Assembly: GCA_964455375.1 (NCBI GenBank)
Contig: CAYVXE010000064.1
Coordinates: 1 to 24,433 of the forward strand
Reading direction: 5' to 3'
Source of the DNA: CAYVXE01 sp964455375
Lineage (GTDB): Bacteria > Zhuqueibacterota > Zhuqueibacteria > Oceanimicrobiales > Oceanimicrobiaceae
DNA length: 24,433 nucleotides
Shown here: one piece after another, positions 1-7,417 of the stretch
Position numbering within the stretch: position 1 is the stretch's first letter
Layout of the letters: each line of letters begins with the position of its first letter
Program-made: the position numbers and the translations under genes
Notes under the pieces: model-generated
Told to the model about the DNA's origin: nothing
Database searches by the model: none
What the model saw: only the letters and a program-made list of their open reading frames with translations

Positions 1-47
1 GAGTGATTCCGGCAGTTTTCCATTTTGGTTGACGCCAAATCAATCCT

Positions 48-887
48 CTATTTCATCAATTTCTCACCGGCCTCGTGGAGCGTGCGCAAATAATTCATCA
101 AAACTTTTTTGGGCTGTTTTGAATGTACCAGAGTGTCGTATTTTAAAAGCGCTCCCTGCCAACTTTCCGTGTACCAGGTCACACCTTCAGGTAATGGCGT
201 ATCTTTTAATTTTTCAGGCATCGGATAAGCCGAAATATAGAAGTACGGTTCGGCAATTCCCTCGTCGCCGGTCGAAAATCCAAAGCTCATCTGTTCGTCG
301 GCATATTCTTCATCATTGGGGTCTGTATCCGGGACGAGTCTCCCTGAAAACCAGACGACGGCCATATCAAAATGATGCGGCCACAAATTCACCGGACTGC
401 TTTCCTTGCGCCATCCGGATTTAAATTCTTCGAAAATCATGGCGATTTGGCCCATGGATTGCCAGAATCTTTCGGCCGATTTCCGGTCGTACTCACCCGG
501 CTGTTCATCATTGAACTGACTTTGGTCAATATTGGGGTGAATGTTTGAAGAAGCCAGTGCGTCCAAGGTTTGACGGCAAAATTCTCCCTGTGACTGTCCT
601 GTCAGTGGAATTTGTTTTTCATCGCCCATGCTGGTTAAAAGGGTCAATTTGTGGTTCATAAAATCGAGAGCGAGCTTAAATGAAAAATTGTCTGTGCCGG
701 CACCCGCAGGAACGGGCGGTGTGATCAACCCGGTGACGTCCGGTCTGAGATTGATGTGCCACCAATGTTTCACACGCGGCGTTAAGGCTCCGCGAATTTC
801 ACCTAGCACAAGACAATATTTGTGGATGGTGTCGCGCGTCGACTGCCAATCGGACAAAGTAAGCGGTGGGAAATTAAATTTTGACAT
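48..887 (-). CDS. DUF5996 family protein
   Basis: A soluble protein of 279 residues with no signal peptide or membrane segment. It matches what I know of the DUF5996 family: a WWHINLRP motif near residue 43 followed by a GLITPPVP stretch, a phenylalanine/leucine-rich strand, and a conserved region (VNLWPHHFDMAVVWFSGR) in the second half. The family has no established biochemical role that I know of. There are two adjacent ATG codons at 890 and 887. The second sits 5 nt behind an AGAGG ribosome site and is preferred. It is the last gene of the minus-strand block that starts at 6281, 67 nt after the Rieske-ThDP gene, so it may share that transcript. The call is by motif resemblance only. Confidence 0.8.
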   Translation of the reverse strand: MSKFNFPPLTLSDWQSTRDTIHKYCLVLGEIRGALTPRVKHWWHINLRPDVTGLITPPVPAGAGTDNFSFKLALDFMNHKLTLLTSMGDEKQIPLTGQSQGEFCRQTLDALASSNIHPNIDQSQFNDEQPGEYDRKSAERFWQSMGQIAMIFEEFKSGWRKESSPVNLWPHHFDMAVVWFSGRLVPDTDPNDEEYADEQMSFGFSTGDEGIAEPYFYISAYPMPEKLKDTPLPEGVTWYTESWQGALLKYDTLVHSKQPKKVLMNYLRTLHEAGEKLMK

Positions 888-957
888 CATATCCTCTGCA
901 AAGTTAGAATTCTATAATGTAACTGTTTTTGTTTCTTAAATGAAAGCCAATCTAAAG

Positions 958-2779
958 CTAAATCAGTTCAACATCCGTTACAATTTCCAACATGGCCGGG
1001 CCGTTGCAGGCAACGATTTTTTTTATGGCGGCATCTAACTCAGAGCGTTCGGTTACCCGAATTCCCAGGGCGCCGCAATTTTCCGCAAACCTTGCAAAAT
1101 TCGGGTTATGCAGAGATGTTTGCCAGACATCCCAGTTTCCGGCTCGCTGTTCTTTTGAGATCTTTCCCAGCTCACAGTTGTTTAACAGGATGTGTTTAAT
1201 GGGCATTTGGTATTTTACCGCGGTGGTGAGTTCCATGGCATACTGGCCGAAGCCACCGTCGCCGGTGACGGCGAATATGGGACGATTCGGCGCCGCTGCC
1301 CACGCTCCCATAGCTGCAGGGTAGCCAAAACCGATAGAGCCGAGGTAACCGGACATTAAAACAGACTGTTCTTTACACTCAAAATAACGACCGAATGAAT
1401 AGGTGTTGTTGCCAACATCTACTGCGATAACGGCATTGTGAGGTACGTGCCGATTCATGGCGTCAAATACGGAGGCGGAATTAATGCCGTGTCCGAGATC
1501 ATCGTTTAACCGCCGTTCTTTTTCAGTTCGCCAAATTTTCCAACGCGCAGCGATTTCCGGGGTTTGATCCGTGGTGTTCATTTTGCCGTCCAATCGTTCG
1601 CGCAAACGTTCCACTGTGACCCCGATTTCACCCCAGACCGGAACGGTAATCGAATGAAATTTACCAAGCGCCATGGCATCGAAATCCACCTGAATGGTCG
1701 GCATCTTCGGAGAAATACCGGTGTGGTTTGAAAAGGACGCTCCCAACACCAATAGCATGTCCGCTTCATTCATAAACCAGCTCGCCACCGGTGTTCCACT
1801 TCGCCCCAAAACGCCGCAAGCCAGCGGATGATTGTCCGGTATTAACCCTTTGCCTTTGAATGTGGTGATGATTGGGATGTGATGTTGCTCAGCGAATTTT
1901 ATGATTGACGCCATGTGAAAGCGGGCGCCGTGTCCCACAATCATGACCGGTCGTTTCGATTGCGTCAGATGTTTTACTGCGGCATCCAGTGATTCAGTTG
2001 GTGGAATGATTTCCTGCGGTGTCATTCTGCCATCGGGTTGGCCGGCTNNNNNNNNNNNNNNNNNNNNNNNNNNNNNNNNNNNNNNNNNNNNNNNNNNNNN
2101 NNNNNNNNNNNNNNNNNNNNNNNNNNNNNNNNNNNNNNNNNNNNNNNGCTAAAATCGGTGCGCGGTCGACTTTTGCATCCCAGAGGCCGGTGAGGAGATT
2201 CGTGGAGCCAGGCCCGGCAATGCCCATGCAAGCAGCCGGTTTTCCAGTGAGTTTTGCAAATGCGGATGCCGCGAACGCAGCAGCGCCTTCATGACGAATG
2301 CCGATAAATGTTAAGTTATCTTTTTCTTCCTGAAGCCGTAACGCGTCGGCAAGGCCGAGATTGGAATGTCCCACCATGCCGAAAACGTGTGTAATGCCCC
2401 AGTTGACCATGGTTTCTACCATGACATCGGTGACTGTTCGCACGTGCGGCTTTTCCATTTCCAGTCCCACATAAATGCCGTCATCACGTACCTCAACGGG
2501 GAATGTGTCGACGCCATCATCATGTCCCCCCGGTGAATTACCGGTGCACGGGTGGAAGTCCCAACCATGCCAGGGACAACGCAGCCAGCCATTTTCAATG
2601 GAGCCTTCGCCCAACGGGCCACCCTGATGTGGACAGGCATTGTCGAGAGCATTGTATTTGCCGTCAAAGTGCGTCATGGCTAACGTTTTATGGCCGGCAA
2701 TAACGGTCTTTACCCGGCCTTCGGGAAGTTCATTCACGTCCAGCACATGAAACCATTGGGTCTTATTTCCCGAAGACAT
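958..2779 (-). CDS. Rieske [2Fe-2S] domain fused to a thiamine-diphosphate-dependent enzyme (pyruvate oxidase/acetolactate synthase-like); interrupted by scaffold gap
   Basis: One gene split by a 100-N gap. The N-terminal ~105 residues are a Rieske domain with C49-P-H51 and C68-P-W-H71 ligands. A ThDP PYR domain follows, with the catalytic glutamate in RHEGAAAFAASAFAK. After the gap come the central domain (residues like KRPVMIVGHGAR) and the PP domain with the GDGGFGQYAMEL...NN ThDP/Mg2+ motif. The family decarboxylates 2-oxo acids; the exact substrate and acceptor cannot be read. The two sides lie in different frames across the placeholder, which a real gap of a multiple of three would repair. 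The start at 2779 (ATG) has an AAGGAG site 5 nt upstream; a GTG at 2800 overlapping the previous stop is less likely. Sequence just right of the gap codes for AGQPDGR in frame, so the reading continues into the gap. Confidence 0.88.
2048..2147. other. Assembly gap (100 N) inside the Rieske-ThDP gene
   Basis: Exactly 100 N, a scaffold placeholder. Coding frames on either side require a true length that is a multiple of three. The end of the PYR domain and the start of the central domain of the ThDP enzyme are missing. Confidence 0.97.
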
Positions 2780-2796
2780 AATCGCTCCTTTTTGTT

Positions 2797-3198
2797 TCAC
2801 ACGTCTTGATTTGCGTTCAATATCTTTTTCAGACCTGAAACGGAAATGTCCATGTGTGATTGATTATAAACGGATTTGCCGTTTTTAATAATGATGAGTT
2901 GTGGCGATTGGTGGACGACCTTGAATCGTTTTGCGACTGCATTGGAAACCGAACGGTAGGTGATTAAATCCAGAAAATACATTTCAATTCTTTCATCCTC
3001 AATATCCCATTCGCGTTCGAGTTTTGACTTTGCCATTGAACTGACGCCGCAGCGGGTGCTGTGTTTATAGATAGCTACGGGAATGGTTTTGGACTGTTCG
3101 ATCAGGTCATCGAGCTGATTTTCCGAAGTTAAATATTTCCAGTTAATTTTGCTGGAATGTTCAACTCCGCTGACGAATTTCATTAATCTTTTTATCAT
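2797..3198 (-). CDS. ytxJ: YtxJ-like bacillithiol-system redox protein (thioredoxin fold, monothiol)
   Basis: A cytoplasmic protein of 133 residues with a monothiol active site, KHSTRCGVSS (single cysteine C50), and a cis-proline segment VVHQSPQLIII. This combination is typical of YtxJ, which in low-GC Gram-positives and many Bacteroidota-like bacteria is associated with the bacillithiol system and is proposed to reduce or accept S-bacillithiolated proteins. It starts at ATG 3198 behind GAGGTGA, 10 nt after the nuclease gene, and its stop lies 17 nt before the ATG of the Rieske-ThDP gene. That position suggests thiol maintenance of the Fe-S enzymes in the same block, but this is inference. 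An ORF of 21 residues longer than the thioredoxin fold needs may start at M1 or M6. Confidence 0.85.
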   Translation of the reverse strand: MIKRLMKFVSGVEHSSKINWKYLTSENQLDDLIEQSKTIPVAIYKHSTRCGVSSMAKSKLEREWDIEDERIEMYFLDLITYRSVSNAVAKRFKVVHQSPQLIIIKNGKSVYNQSHMDISVSGLKKILNANQDV

Positions 3199-3207
3199 GG
3201 TGTCACC

Positions 3208-3696
3208 TCACACAAAAAAGTTGTTTGCCCAGGTCATAAATTCAGCCAGGCTGAATACGCGTATATGCTTGTTTTTTGAAGCATCGGTCGTGTACTGTAA
3301 ATTCTTCACTGCATTTTTCAGCCATTCGATGCTACCGGTTTTCCAGCCATCACCATCGATGAGAAGGAGGATGTCCTTTTCAGGCATGGACTCGATGCAA
3401 TTTAAGTACAGATACGGCAGTTTTTCGTCCACCGAACCGGCAACCTGCTGCCATTTGCACTCGATTCTCGCTTCAAAATCGTATTTTTGGGATTTTAAAA
3501 GAAACTCCGTTTTGCCGTTATGGTTGTAAATCGTCGTATATGGAACGTTTTCAATGAGTAATTCATTCCCTAAAAACAAATGGTTGGATTTCCACTCCCG
3601 GTACTTCACAATTTCAAACCCTTTTTCAACCAAAATCGTGCGTACGGTTTGTTCCAGTAAATTGCCGGTGCGATTGCCTTTGGTACCCTGATTCAC
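3208..3696 (-). CDS. PD-(D/E)XK family nuclease, probable restriction endonuclease
   Basis: A soluble protein of 162 residues. The nuclease core is visible: an N-terminal helix with E15 (GNLLEQTVRTIL), then D73-x5-E79-C-K81 (YDFEARIECKWQ) followed by Q83, the usual arrangement of catalytic residues in the PD-(D/E)XK fold. A conserved aromatic helix (KLPYLYLN) follows. The GTG start overlaps the stop of the DNA adenine methylase by 4 nt, and a GAGG sits 10 nt upstream. This coupling supports a type II restriction-modification pair, with methylase translated first. The recognition sequence cannot be read. An alternative is a repair or solitary nuclease, but adjacency to the methylase makes restriction the better reading. 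Confidence 0.75.
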   Translation of the reverse strand: MNQGTKGNRTGNLLEQTVRTILVEKGFEIVKYREWKSNHLFLGNELLIENVPYTTIYNHNGKTEFLLKSQKYDFEARIECKWQQVAGSVDEKLPYLYLNCIESMPEKDILLLIDGDGWKTGSIEWLKNAVKNLQYTTDASKNKHIRVFSLAEFMTWANNFFV

Positions 3697-4616
3697 TTTG
3701 AAAGAACCTCGTAATTGGTGACCAAAATTTCATTAATTCGGCCGCGCTTGTTTTTGTCGGAATTGATCATCCGGTTCGCTTTCACCCGGTAAAGGTGGAA
3801 ATCTTTGTAAAGGTCATCAAAAAAATCATCTTTCGGATTTGTATTTTTCGGGTCGGAATTGCTCAGCATGAGTTTTGTGTCTTTTTGATGCAAGTCCTGA
3901 AACAATTTCGCTAAGGCAATTTGTTCATTTTCGTTAAACTGAAAGGTGCTGTAAGAGGTAAAATTTGCGGTCTTCGTCAACGGCCGGTACGGCGGGTCGA
4001 AATAAACAAACGAGCTTTTTCGAGTCAAAGGACGAATTTCGCTGAAGTGTAATTTCCGAATGTCCGCCATCTGCAATAACGTTGAGACGGCTGTTAAATT
4101 TTTTTCCGTAAAAATTTTTGGATTTTTGTAGGTGCCGGTGGGTGAGTTAAACTCACCTTTCGAGTTCATCCGAAACAATCCATTATAACAGGTTTTGTTT
4201 AAAAAGATGAGCTGTGCTGCGCGTGGAATCCAGTTTTCGGAATATTGCCTGTAATCGATATGAAAGCGCTGCTGATTGTAGGCCGTTCTGATTTCATAAA
4301 AATATTCTTTGCGCTTGTCCAGCGACAATTTTAAATAGTTCGCTTTGTAGCGATGCAAAAACTCCATGAGTTTATGCACGTCTTTTTGAATGACCTGATA
4401 GCACAGGATGAGTTCTTCATTGATATCCCCGAGCAGCGCCGAAGATATTTTATAATTTTGAACGATATCGAAAAAGACGGCACCGCTACCCAGAAACGGT
4501 TCGAAATAGCGTTTAATGTCGCCGTTTTTTAGCTCCGCCGGATAAAACTGCTGAAAGGTTTTAAGCAGTTGTGTTTTTCCGCCTGCCCATTTAAGAAAAG
4601 GAGTTGCCTGTTTCAT
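3693..4616 (-). CDS. dam: D12-class DNA adenine-N6 methyltransferase (Dam family)
   Basis: A protein of 307 residues, the usual length for Dam/DpnM-type enzymes. The N-terminal AdoMet motif FLKWAGGKTQLL is followed by the FEPFLGSGAVFFD segment (motif I) and by the catalytic DPPY motif in SSFVYFDPPYRPLT. It methylates adenine N6 in DNA; many family members act on GATC, but that specificity is not proven here. It overlaps the downstream PD-(D/E)XK nuclease by 4 nt and lies 36 nt after the Rieske-glutamate-synthase-like gene. No clear ribosome site precedes the ATG. GATC occurs at many places in this window, including nearby, so there is no visible avoidance of that site. Confidence 0.92.
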   Translation of the reverse strand: MKQATPFLKWAGGKTQLLKTFQQFYPAELKNGDIKRYFEPFLGSGAVFFDIVQNYKISSALLGDINEELILCYQVIQKDVHKLMEFLHRYKANYLKLSLDKRKEYFYEIRTAYNQQRFHIDYRQYSENWIPRAAQLIFLNKTCYNGLFRMNSKGEFNSPTGTYKNPKIFTEKNLTAVSTLLQMADIRKLHFSEIRPLTRKSSFVYFDPPYRPLTKTANFTSYSTFQFNENEQIALAKLFQDLHQKDTKLMLSNSDPKNTNPKDDFFDDLYKDFHLYRVKANRMINSDKNKRGRINEILVTNYEVLSK

Positions 4617-4652
4617 TTCATTAAATAGTTGTTCGTTTCTGCGGGTTAAGAA

Positions 4653-6281
4653 TTAACAATGTGACGATGGTTGCATCACACCGGAATACGTTATCCCGGT
4701 CAGGTGAGCAATGTCCCGATCGAACGTCGCGATGTCATCCGGACAAAACTGGTTCAGATGCGTGTGGCCACAGGCGCGGGCCATCACCTGCATGAGTTCC
4801 ACAGTTGCCTTGAAATAATTTTCCAGACGCCGGGCAGAGAGTTCGATGTCCAGACGTTTACGGAGCTCTTCTTTTTGGGTGGCGATGCCAACCGGGCAAT
4901 TATTCGTGTGGCAGGCACGCATGGCCTGACAGCCGATGGCCTGGATAGCGGCATTGGACACCGCGATGGCATCCGCACCGAGCGCCATTGCTTTGATGAA
5001 ATCCGGAGCGGTTCGCAGCCCACCGGTAATGACCAATGTAATGTCAGAGTGGCCACGTTTGTCCAAATGTCGTCTCGCCCTGGCCAGAGCGGGAATGGTG
5101 GGCACGGAAATATGATCGCGAAAAATGATTGGCGCGGCACCGGTGGCGCCGCCGCGTCCATCTAAAATAATGTAGTCCACGCCAACCTCGATGGCCGCGT
5201 CGAGGTCTTCCTCGATATGATTGGCGGAAAGTTTAAAGCCGATGGGAATGCCGCCGGTAACATCACGCACTTCCCCTGCGAAATTCTTAAAATCGGTGAG
5301 GCACACAAAGTCCGGAAATCGTGGTGGAGAAATAGCCGGTTCGCCTTCCGGAATGCCGCGCACCTGACTGATTTTCCCGATGTTTTTATGTCCAGGTAAA
5401 TGCCCGCCGGTTCCGGTTTTCGCCCCCTGGCCGCCTTTGAAATGAAAGGCCTGGACTTTTTTCATCAATGCCATTTTAAAACCAAATTTTGCCGAGGCCA
5501 ACTCATAAAAATAGTGACTGTTCTCCGCCTGTTCTTCCGGCAGCATGCCGCCTTCGCCGGAACAGATGCCGGTACCGGCTTTCTCCGCGCCGCGGGCTAA
5601 AGCAACTTTCGATTCCTCTGAAAGTGCGCCATAACTCATATCAGACACAAACAGAGGGATGTCCAGTTTCAACGGTCCTTTTGCATTGCGGCCGATAATG
5701 ACGTCTGTACCGACGTCTACATCTTCCAGGTGCGGTAAACGTGCCAATTGCGCGGGTAAAATCTGAATGTCGTCCCATTTCGGCAGGAGGTTTGAACCAA
5801 CCCCCATGGAGGCTACGGGTCCGTGGTGTCCAACTTTGGAGAGGCCGTATTTCGCCAGATGGTGAATTTCAGCCGTCTTTGGTTCTTCATCGGCAGGGTG
5901 ACTGGCTTCAAATGGCCCGAGATAGTCATTCCGGTTAATGAGTTCAGGGTGCTCCTGCTCGTAGGCTTCAATCTCGGTCTCATCCACCCACACCTGTTCC
6001 TTCTCAACAATCGTTGTAAATTTGTGCAGGACTTCATGATTGTTGTACTCACTGATGCCGGAATCAAGACGGTAATCCCAGTCGTGAACACCACAAATAA
6101 TATTATGACCGTCCACATATCCGTCCGCCATGAGCGCACCTCGGTGCAAACAGCGTCCGTAAAAAACCGAAACATTTTCATCATAGCGAATAATCACCAA
6201 ATCTGTATTTCGAACCAGTGCGTACACCGGTTTCCTATCTTCAAGGTCATTCCATTTGTAAATGGCAATCTTCTTTTGCAT
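4653..6281 (-). CDS. Rieske [2Fe-2S] domain fused to FMN-dependent glutamate synthase-like (GltB2) domain
   Basis: A protein of 542 residues. Residues 1-105 form a Rieske domain with C44-L-H46 and C63-G-V-H66 ligands. Residues ~150-520 match the FMN-binding/synthase domain of glutamate synthase: SDMSYGALSEESKVALARGA, FHFKGGQGAKTGTGGHLPG, KLSANHIEEDLDAA, and the 3Fe-4S cysteine cluster C-x5-C-x4-C (CQAMRACHTNNCPVGIATQ). The N-terminal glutaminase domain of true GltB is absent, so it is not a normal glutamine-dependent GOGAT. It may use free ammonia or act on another substrate. The ATG at 6281 has AAAGGA 7 nt upstream. It is the first gene of the block ending at DUF5996. The same Rieske-plus-oxidoreductase design recurs four genes downstream. 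Confidence 0.9.
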   Translation of the reverse strand: MQKKIAIYKWNDLEDRKPVYALVRNTDLVIIRYDENVSVFYGRCLHRGALMADGYVDGHNIICGVHDWDYRLDSGISEYNNHEVLHKFTTIVEKEQVWVDETEIEAYEQEHPELINRNDYLGPFEASHPADEEPKTAEIHHLAKYGLSKVGHHGPVASMGVGSNLLPKWDDIQILPAQLARLPHLEDVDVGTDVIIGRNAKGPLKLDIPLFVSDMSYGALSEESKVALARGAEKAGTGICSGEGGMLPEEQAENSHYFYELASAKFGFKMALMKKVQAFHFKGGQGAKTGTGGHLPGHKNIGKISQVRGIPEGEPAISPPRFPDFVCLTDFKNFAGEVRDVTGGIPIGFKLSANHIEEDLDAAIEVGVDYIILDGRGGATGAAPIIFRDHISVPTIPALARARRHLDKRGHSDITLVITGGLRTAPDFIKAMALGADAIAVSNAAIQAIGCQAMRACHTNNCPVGIATQKEELRKRLDIELSARRLENYFKATVELMQVMARACGHTHLNQFCPDDIATFDRDIAHLTGITYSGVMQPSSHC

Positions 6282-6372
6282 GACGGATCCTTTGGGAAAA
6301 GTAAACGTTCCAACACCTAACTTAGCCAGCGCTTAACCAAGCACTCACGTTTCTGTCGTTTTCGTGCAGTCA

Positions 6373-6385
6373 CTAATTAAATTAG
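6373..6385. promoter_or_regulatory. Short palindrome upstream of the Rieske-GltB2-like gene
   Basis: CTAATTAAATTAG is a perfect 13-nt palindrome with a central A, about 90 nt upstream of the 6281 start. It could be an operator, but AT-rich palindromes arise easily by chance. Confidence 0.25.
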
Positions 6386-6417
6386 GATATATTGAAAATT
6401 AATCAACCAGTAAATGA

Positions 6418-6517
6418 NNNNNNNNNNNNNNNNNNNNNNNNNNNNNNNNNNNNNNNNNNNNNNNNNNNNNNNNNNNNNNNNNNNNNNNNNNNNNNNNNNN
6501 NNNNNNNNNNNNNNNNN
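6418..6517. other. Assembly gap (100 N)
   Basis: Exactly 100 N in the spacer between the 6281 start and the tRNA-Val region. With 6282-6417 and 6518-6578 it forms a non-coding stretch in which I see no gene. What the gap hides cannot be known. Confidence 0.97.
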
Positions 6518-6578
6518 GACATTTATGCCCGTGTGATCAATGTTCCAAATGAATAAAATTTAAACGTTACCACCTAAC

Positions 6579-6709
6579 GAGACTGTCGAAAAAGTCAAAA
6601 TTAAATAAATCTTCATGCTGAGCGTCGTCGAAGCATAATTTAAAAACAATGGGCTAGAGCCTTCGACTACGCTCAGGCTGAAGGAGAAAATCACTTTTTC
6701 AACAGTCTC
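6579..6709. repeat. MITE-like palindromic element, 131 bp
   Basis: Terminal inverted repeats of 17 bp with one mismatch: GAGACTGTCGAAAAAGT at 6579-6595 and the complement of GAGACTGTTGAAAAAGT at 6693-6709. Inside is a second nested inverted repeat, CTTCATGCTGAGCGTCGTCG (6611 onward) against the complement of 6660-6683, with three mismatches. The whole element can fold into one long hairpin. Flanks share AAC on both sides, a possible 3-bp target duplication. It has no transposase and looks like a non-autonomous miniature element. A 63-codon open frame across it on the minus strand is a by-product. It ends 10 bp before the -35 box of the tRNA promoter. Confidence 0.8.
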
Positions 6710-6719
6710 AACATTGTGC

Positions 6720-6747
6720 TTGACTTTTTCATGGAACTTATTATATT
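6720..6747 (+). promoter_or_regulatory. Sigma-70-type promoter for tRNA-Val
   Basis: TTGACT (6720-6725), a 16-nt spacer and TATATT (6742-6747), about 26 nt before the mature tRNA 5' end. The spacing to the tRNA predicts a leader of roughly 20 nt. Confidence 0.6.
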
Positions 6748-6773
6748 TCACTTTGTTTTGACACAGAATTAAC

Positions 6774-6848
6774 GGGCGATTAGCTCAGCTGGTTTAGAGC
6801 ACCTGCCTTACAAGCAGGGGGTCACTGGTTCGAATCCAGTATCGCCCA
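6774..6848 (+). tRNA. tRNA-Val (anticodon TAC)
   Basis: A full cloverleaf can be folded. The acceptor stem pairs GGGCGAT with ATCGCCC, the D-arm is GCTC...GAGC, and the anticodon arm is CCTGC-CTTACAA-GCAGG with anticodon TAC reading GTA valine codons. The variable loop is GGGTC and the T-arm is ACTGG-TTCGAAT-CCAGT. The discriminator base is A (6848). CCA is not encoded, so it must be added after transcription. It is the only plus-strand gene in the left two thirds of the window and has its own promoter. Confidence 0.97.
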
Positions 6849-6851
6849 CGC

Positions 6852-6875
6852 AAAAAGTCTTTCAATTTGAGAGAC
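6852..6875 (-). terminator. Intrinsic terminator at the end of the 15564-6912 operon
   Basis: On the minus strand GTCTCTC-AAATT-GAAAGAC is followed by TTTTTG, just beyond the phosphatase stop at 6912. The stem has one mismatch (C opposite A). Read on the plus strand, right after the tRNA, the same stem has a G-U pair instead, so it could also help end the tRNA transcript. Confidence 0.55.
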
Positions 6876-6911
6876 GTTTCCATCGAGCACTATTAGAAAG
6901 CAGCATTCCCT

Positions 6912-7415
6912 TCAACTTTTCCCTAACGTTGCTTTAATCAATTCCAGCAATCTTGGCAGAATTCGTTTCAACTCTTCGTCTATCTCTCGACCGCATTCCC
7001 GGTAAATTTTCAGACTTCTGCCAATTGGATCCTCGATATCTATATCGGCGGTTTCGGTTTTGTCCCGATCGAACTGTTTGAGCAAAAAGATGTTTTCTTT
7101 TGCCTCCGGGAAGTTTTCTTCGAAATATTTTTTGTGATTCGATGCCATGGCAAAAACGATGTTTGCCTCATCGACCAATTCCTGAGTTAGCCCCTGAGAC
7201 CGATGTTCAGAAATATCCGCGCCCAATTCTTCCGCGGTGGTAACAGCATAAAGCGTCGCCGGATGTCCATCCAGGCCTAATGTACCTGCTGACTTTACGA
7301 TTACGGACTCTCTTAATTCATCCGGTATCATGGCTTTCATCAATCCTTCAGCCATGGGGCTCCTGCAACTGTTTCCGGAACAGACAAACAAAATCGTGTA
7401 TTTTCCCGCATTCAT
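6912..7415 (-). CDS. Low-molecular-weight protein phosphatase (YwlE/LMW-PTP family)
   Basis: A cytoplasmic protein of 167 residues with the P-loop C12-S-G-N-S-C-R18-S-P near the N terminus and the general-acid loop motif EDPIG near residue 129, both diagnostic of LMW protein phosphatases. In Bacillus YwlE, a protein-arginine phosphatase, a threonine sits where this protein has S16; classical tyrosine phosphatases usually have isoleucine there. A small hydroxyl residue therefore leans toward phospho-arginine, but does not prove it. It starts 2 nt after the stop of the TsaC/Sua5 gene. The Sua5-phosphatase pairing resembles the Bacillus ywlC-ywlE region. It is the last gene of the block and is followed by a terminator. 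Confidence 0.88.
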   Translation of the reverse strand: MNAGKYTILFVCSGNSCRSPMAEGLMKAMIPDELRESVIVKSAGTLGLDGHPATLYAVTTAEELGADISEHRSQGLTQELVDEANIVFAMASNHKKYFEENFPEAKENIFLLKQFDRDKTETADIDIEDPIGRSLKIYRECGREIDEELKRILPRLLELIKATLGKS

Positions 7416-7417
7416 AA

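Noticed and set aside
958..2779. A true frameshift or pseudogene in the Rieske-ThDP gene
   Set aside because: The frame change coincides exactly with a 100-N placeholder; a real gap of a multiple of three restores one frame, and catalytic motifs are intact on both sides.
3693..4616. GATC avoidance as support for a GATC-specific restriction system
   Set aside because: GATC can be seen at many places in the window, so avoidance is not apparent and the specificity cannot be assigned.
4671..5165. A 164-codon open frame on the plus strand
   Set aside because: It is antisense to the conserved GltB2-type domain, whose motifs fix the real strand.
5823..6320. A 165-codon open frame on the plus strand
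   Set aside because: It is antisense to the Rieske domain and its flank; the Cys/His ligands lie on the other strand.
6560..6751. A 63-codon open frame on the minus strand
   Set aside because: It spans the MITE-like repeat and the tRNA promoter, lacks a ribosome site and has no recognisable domain.
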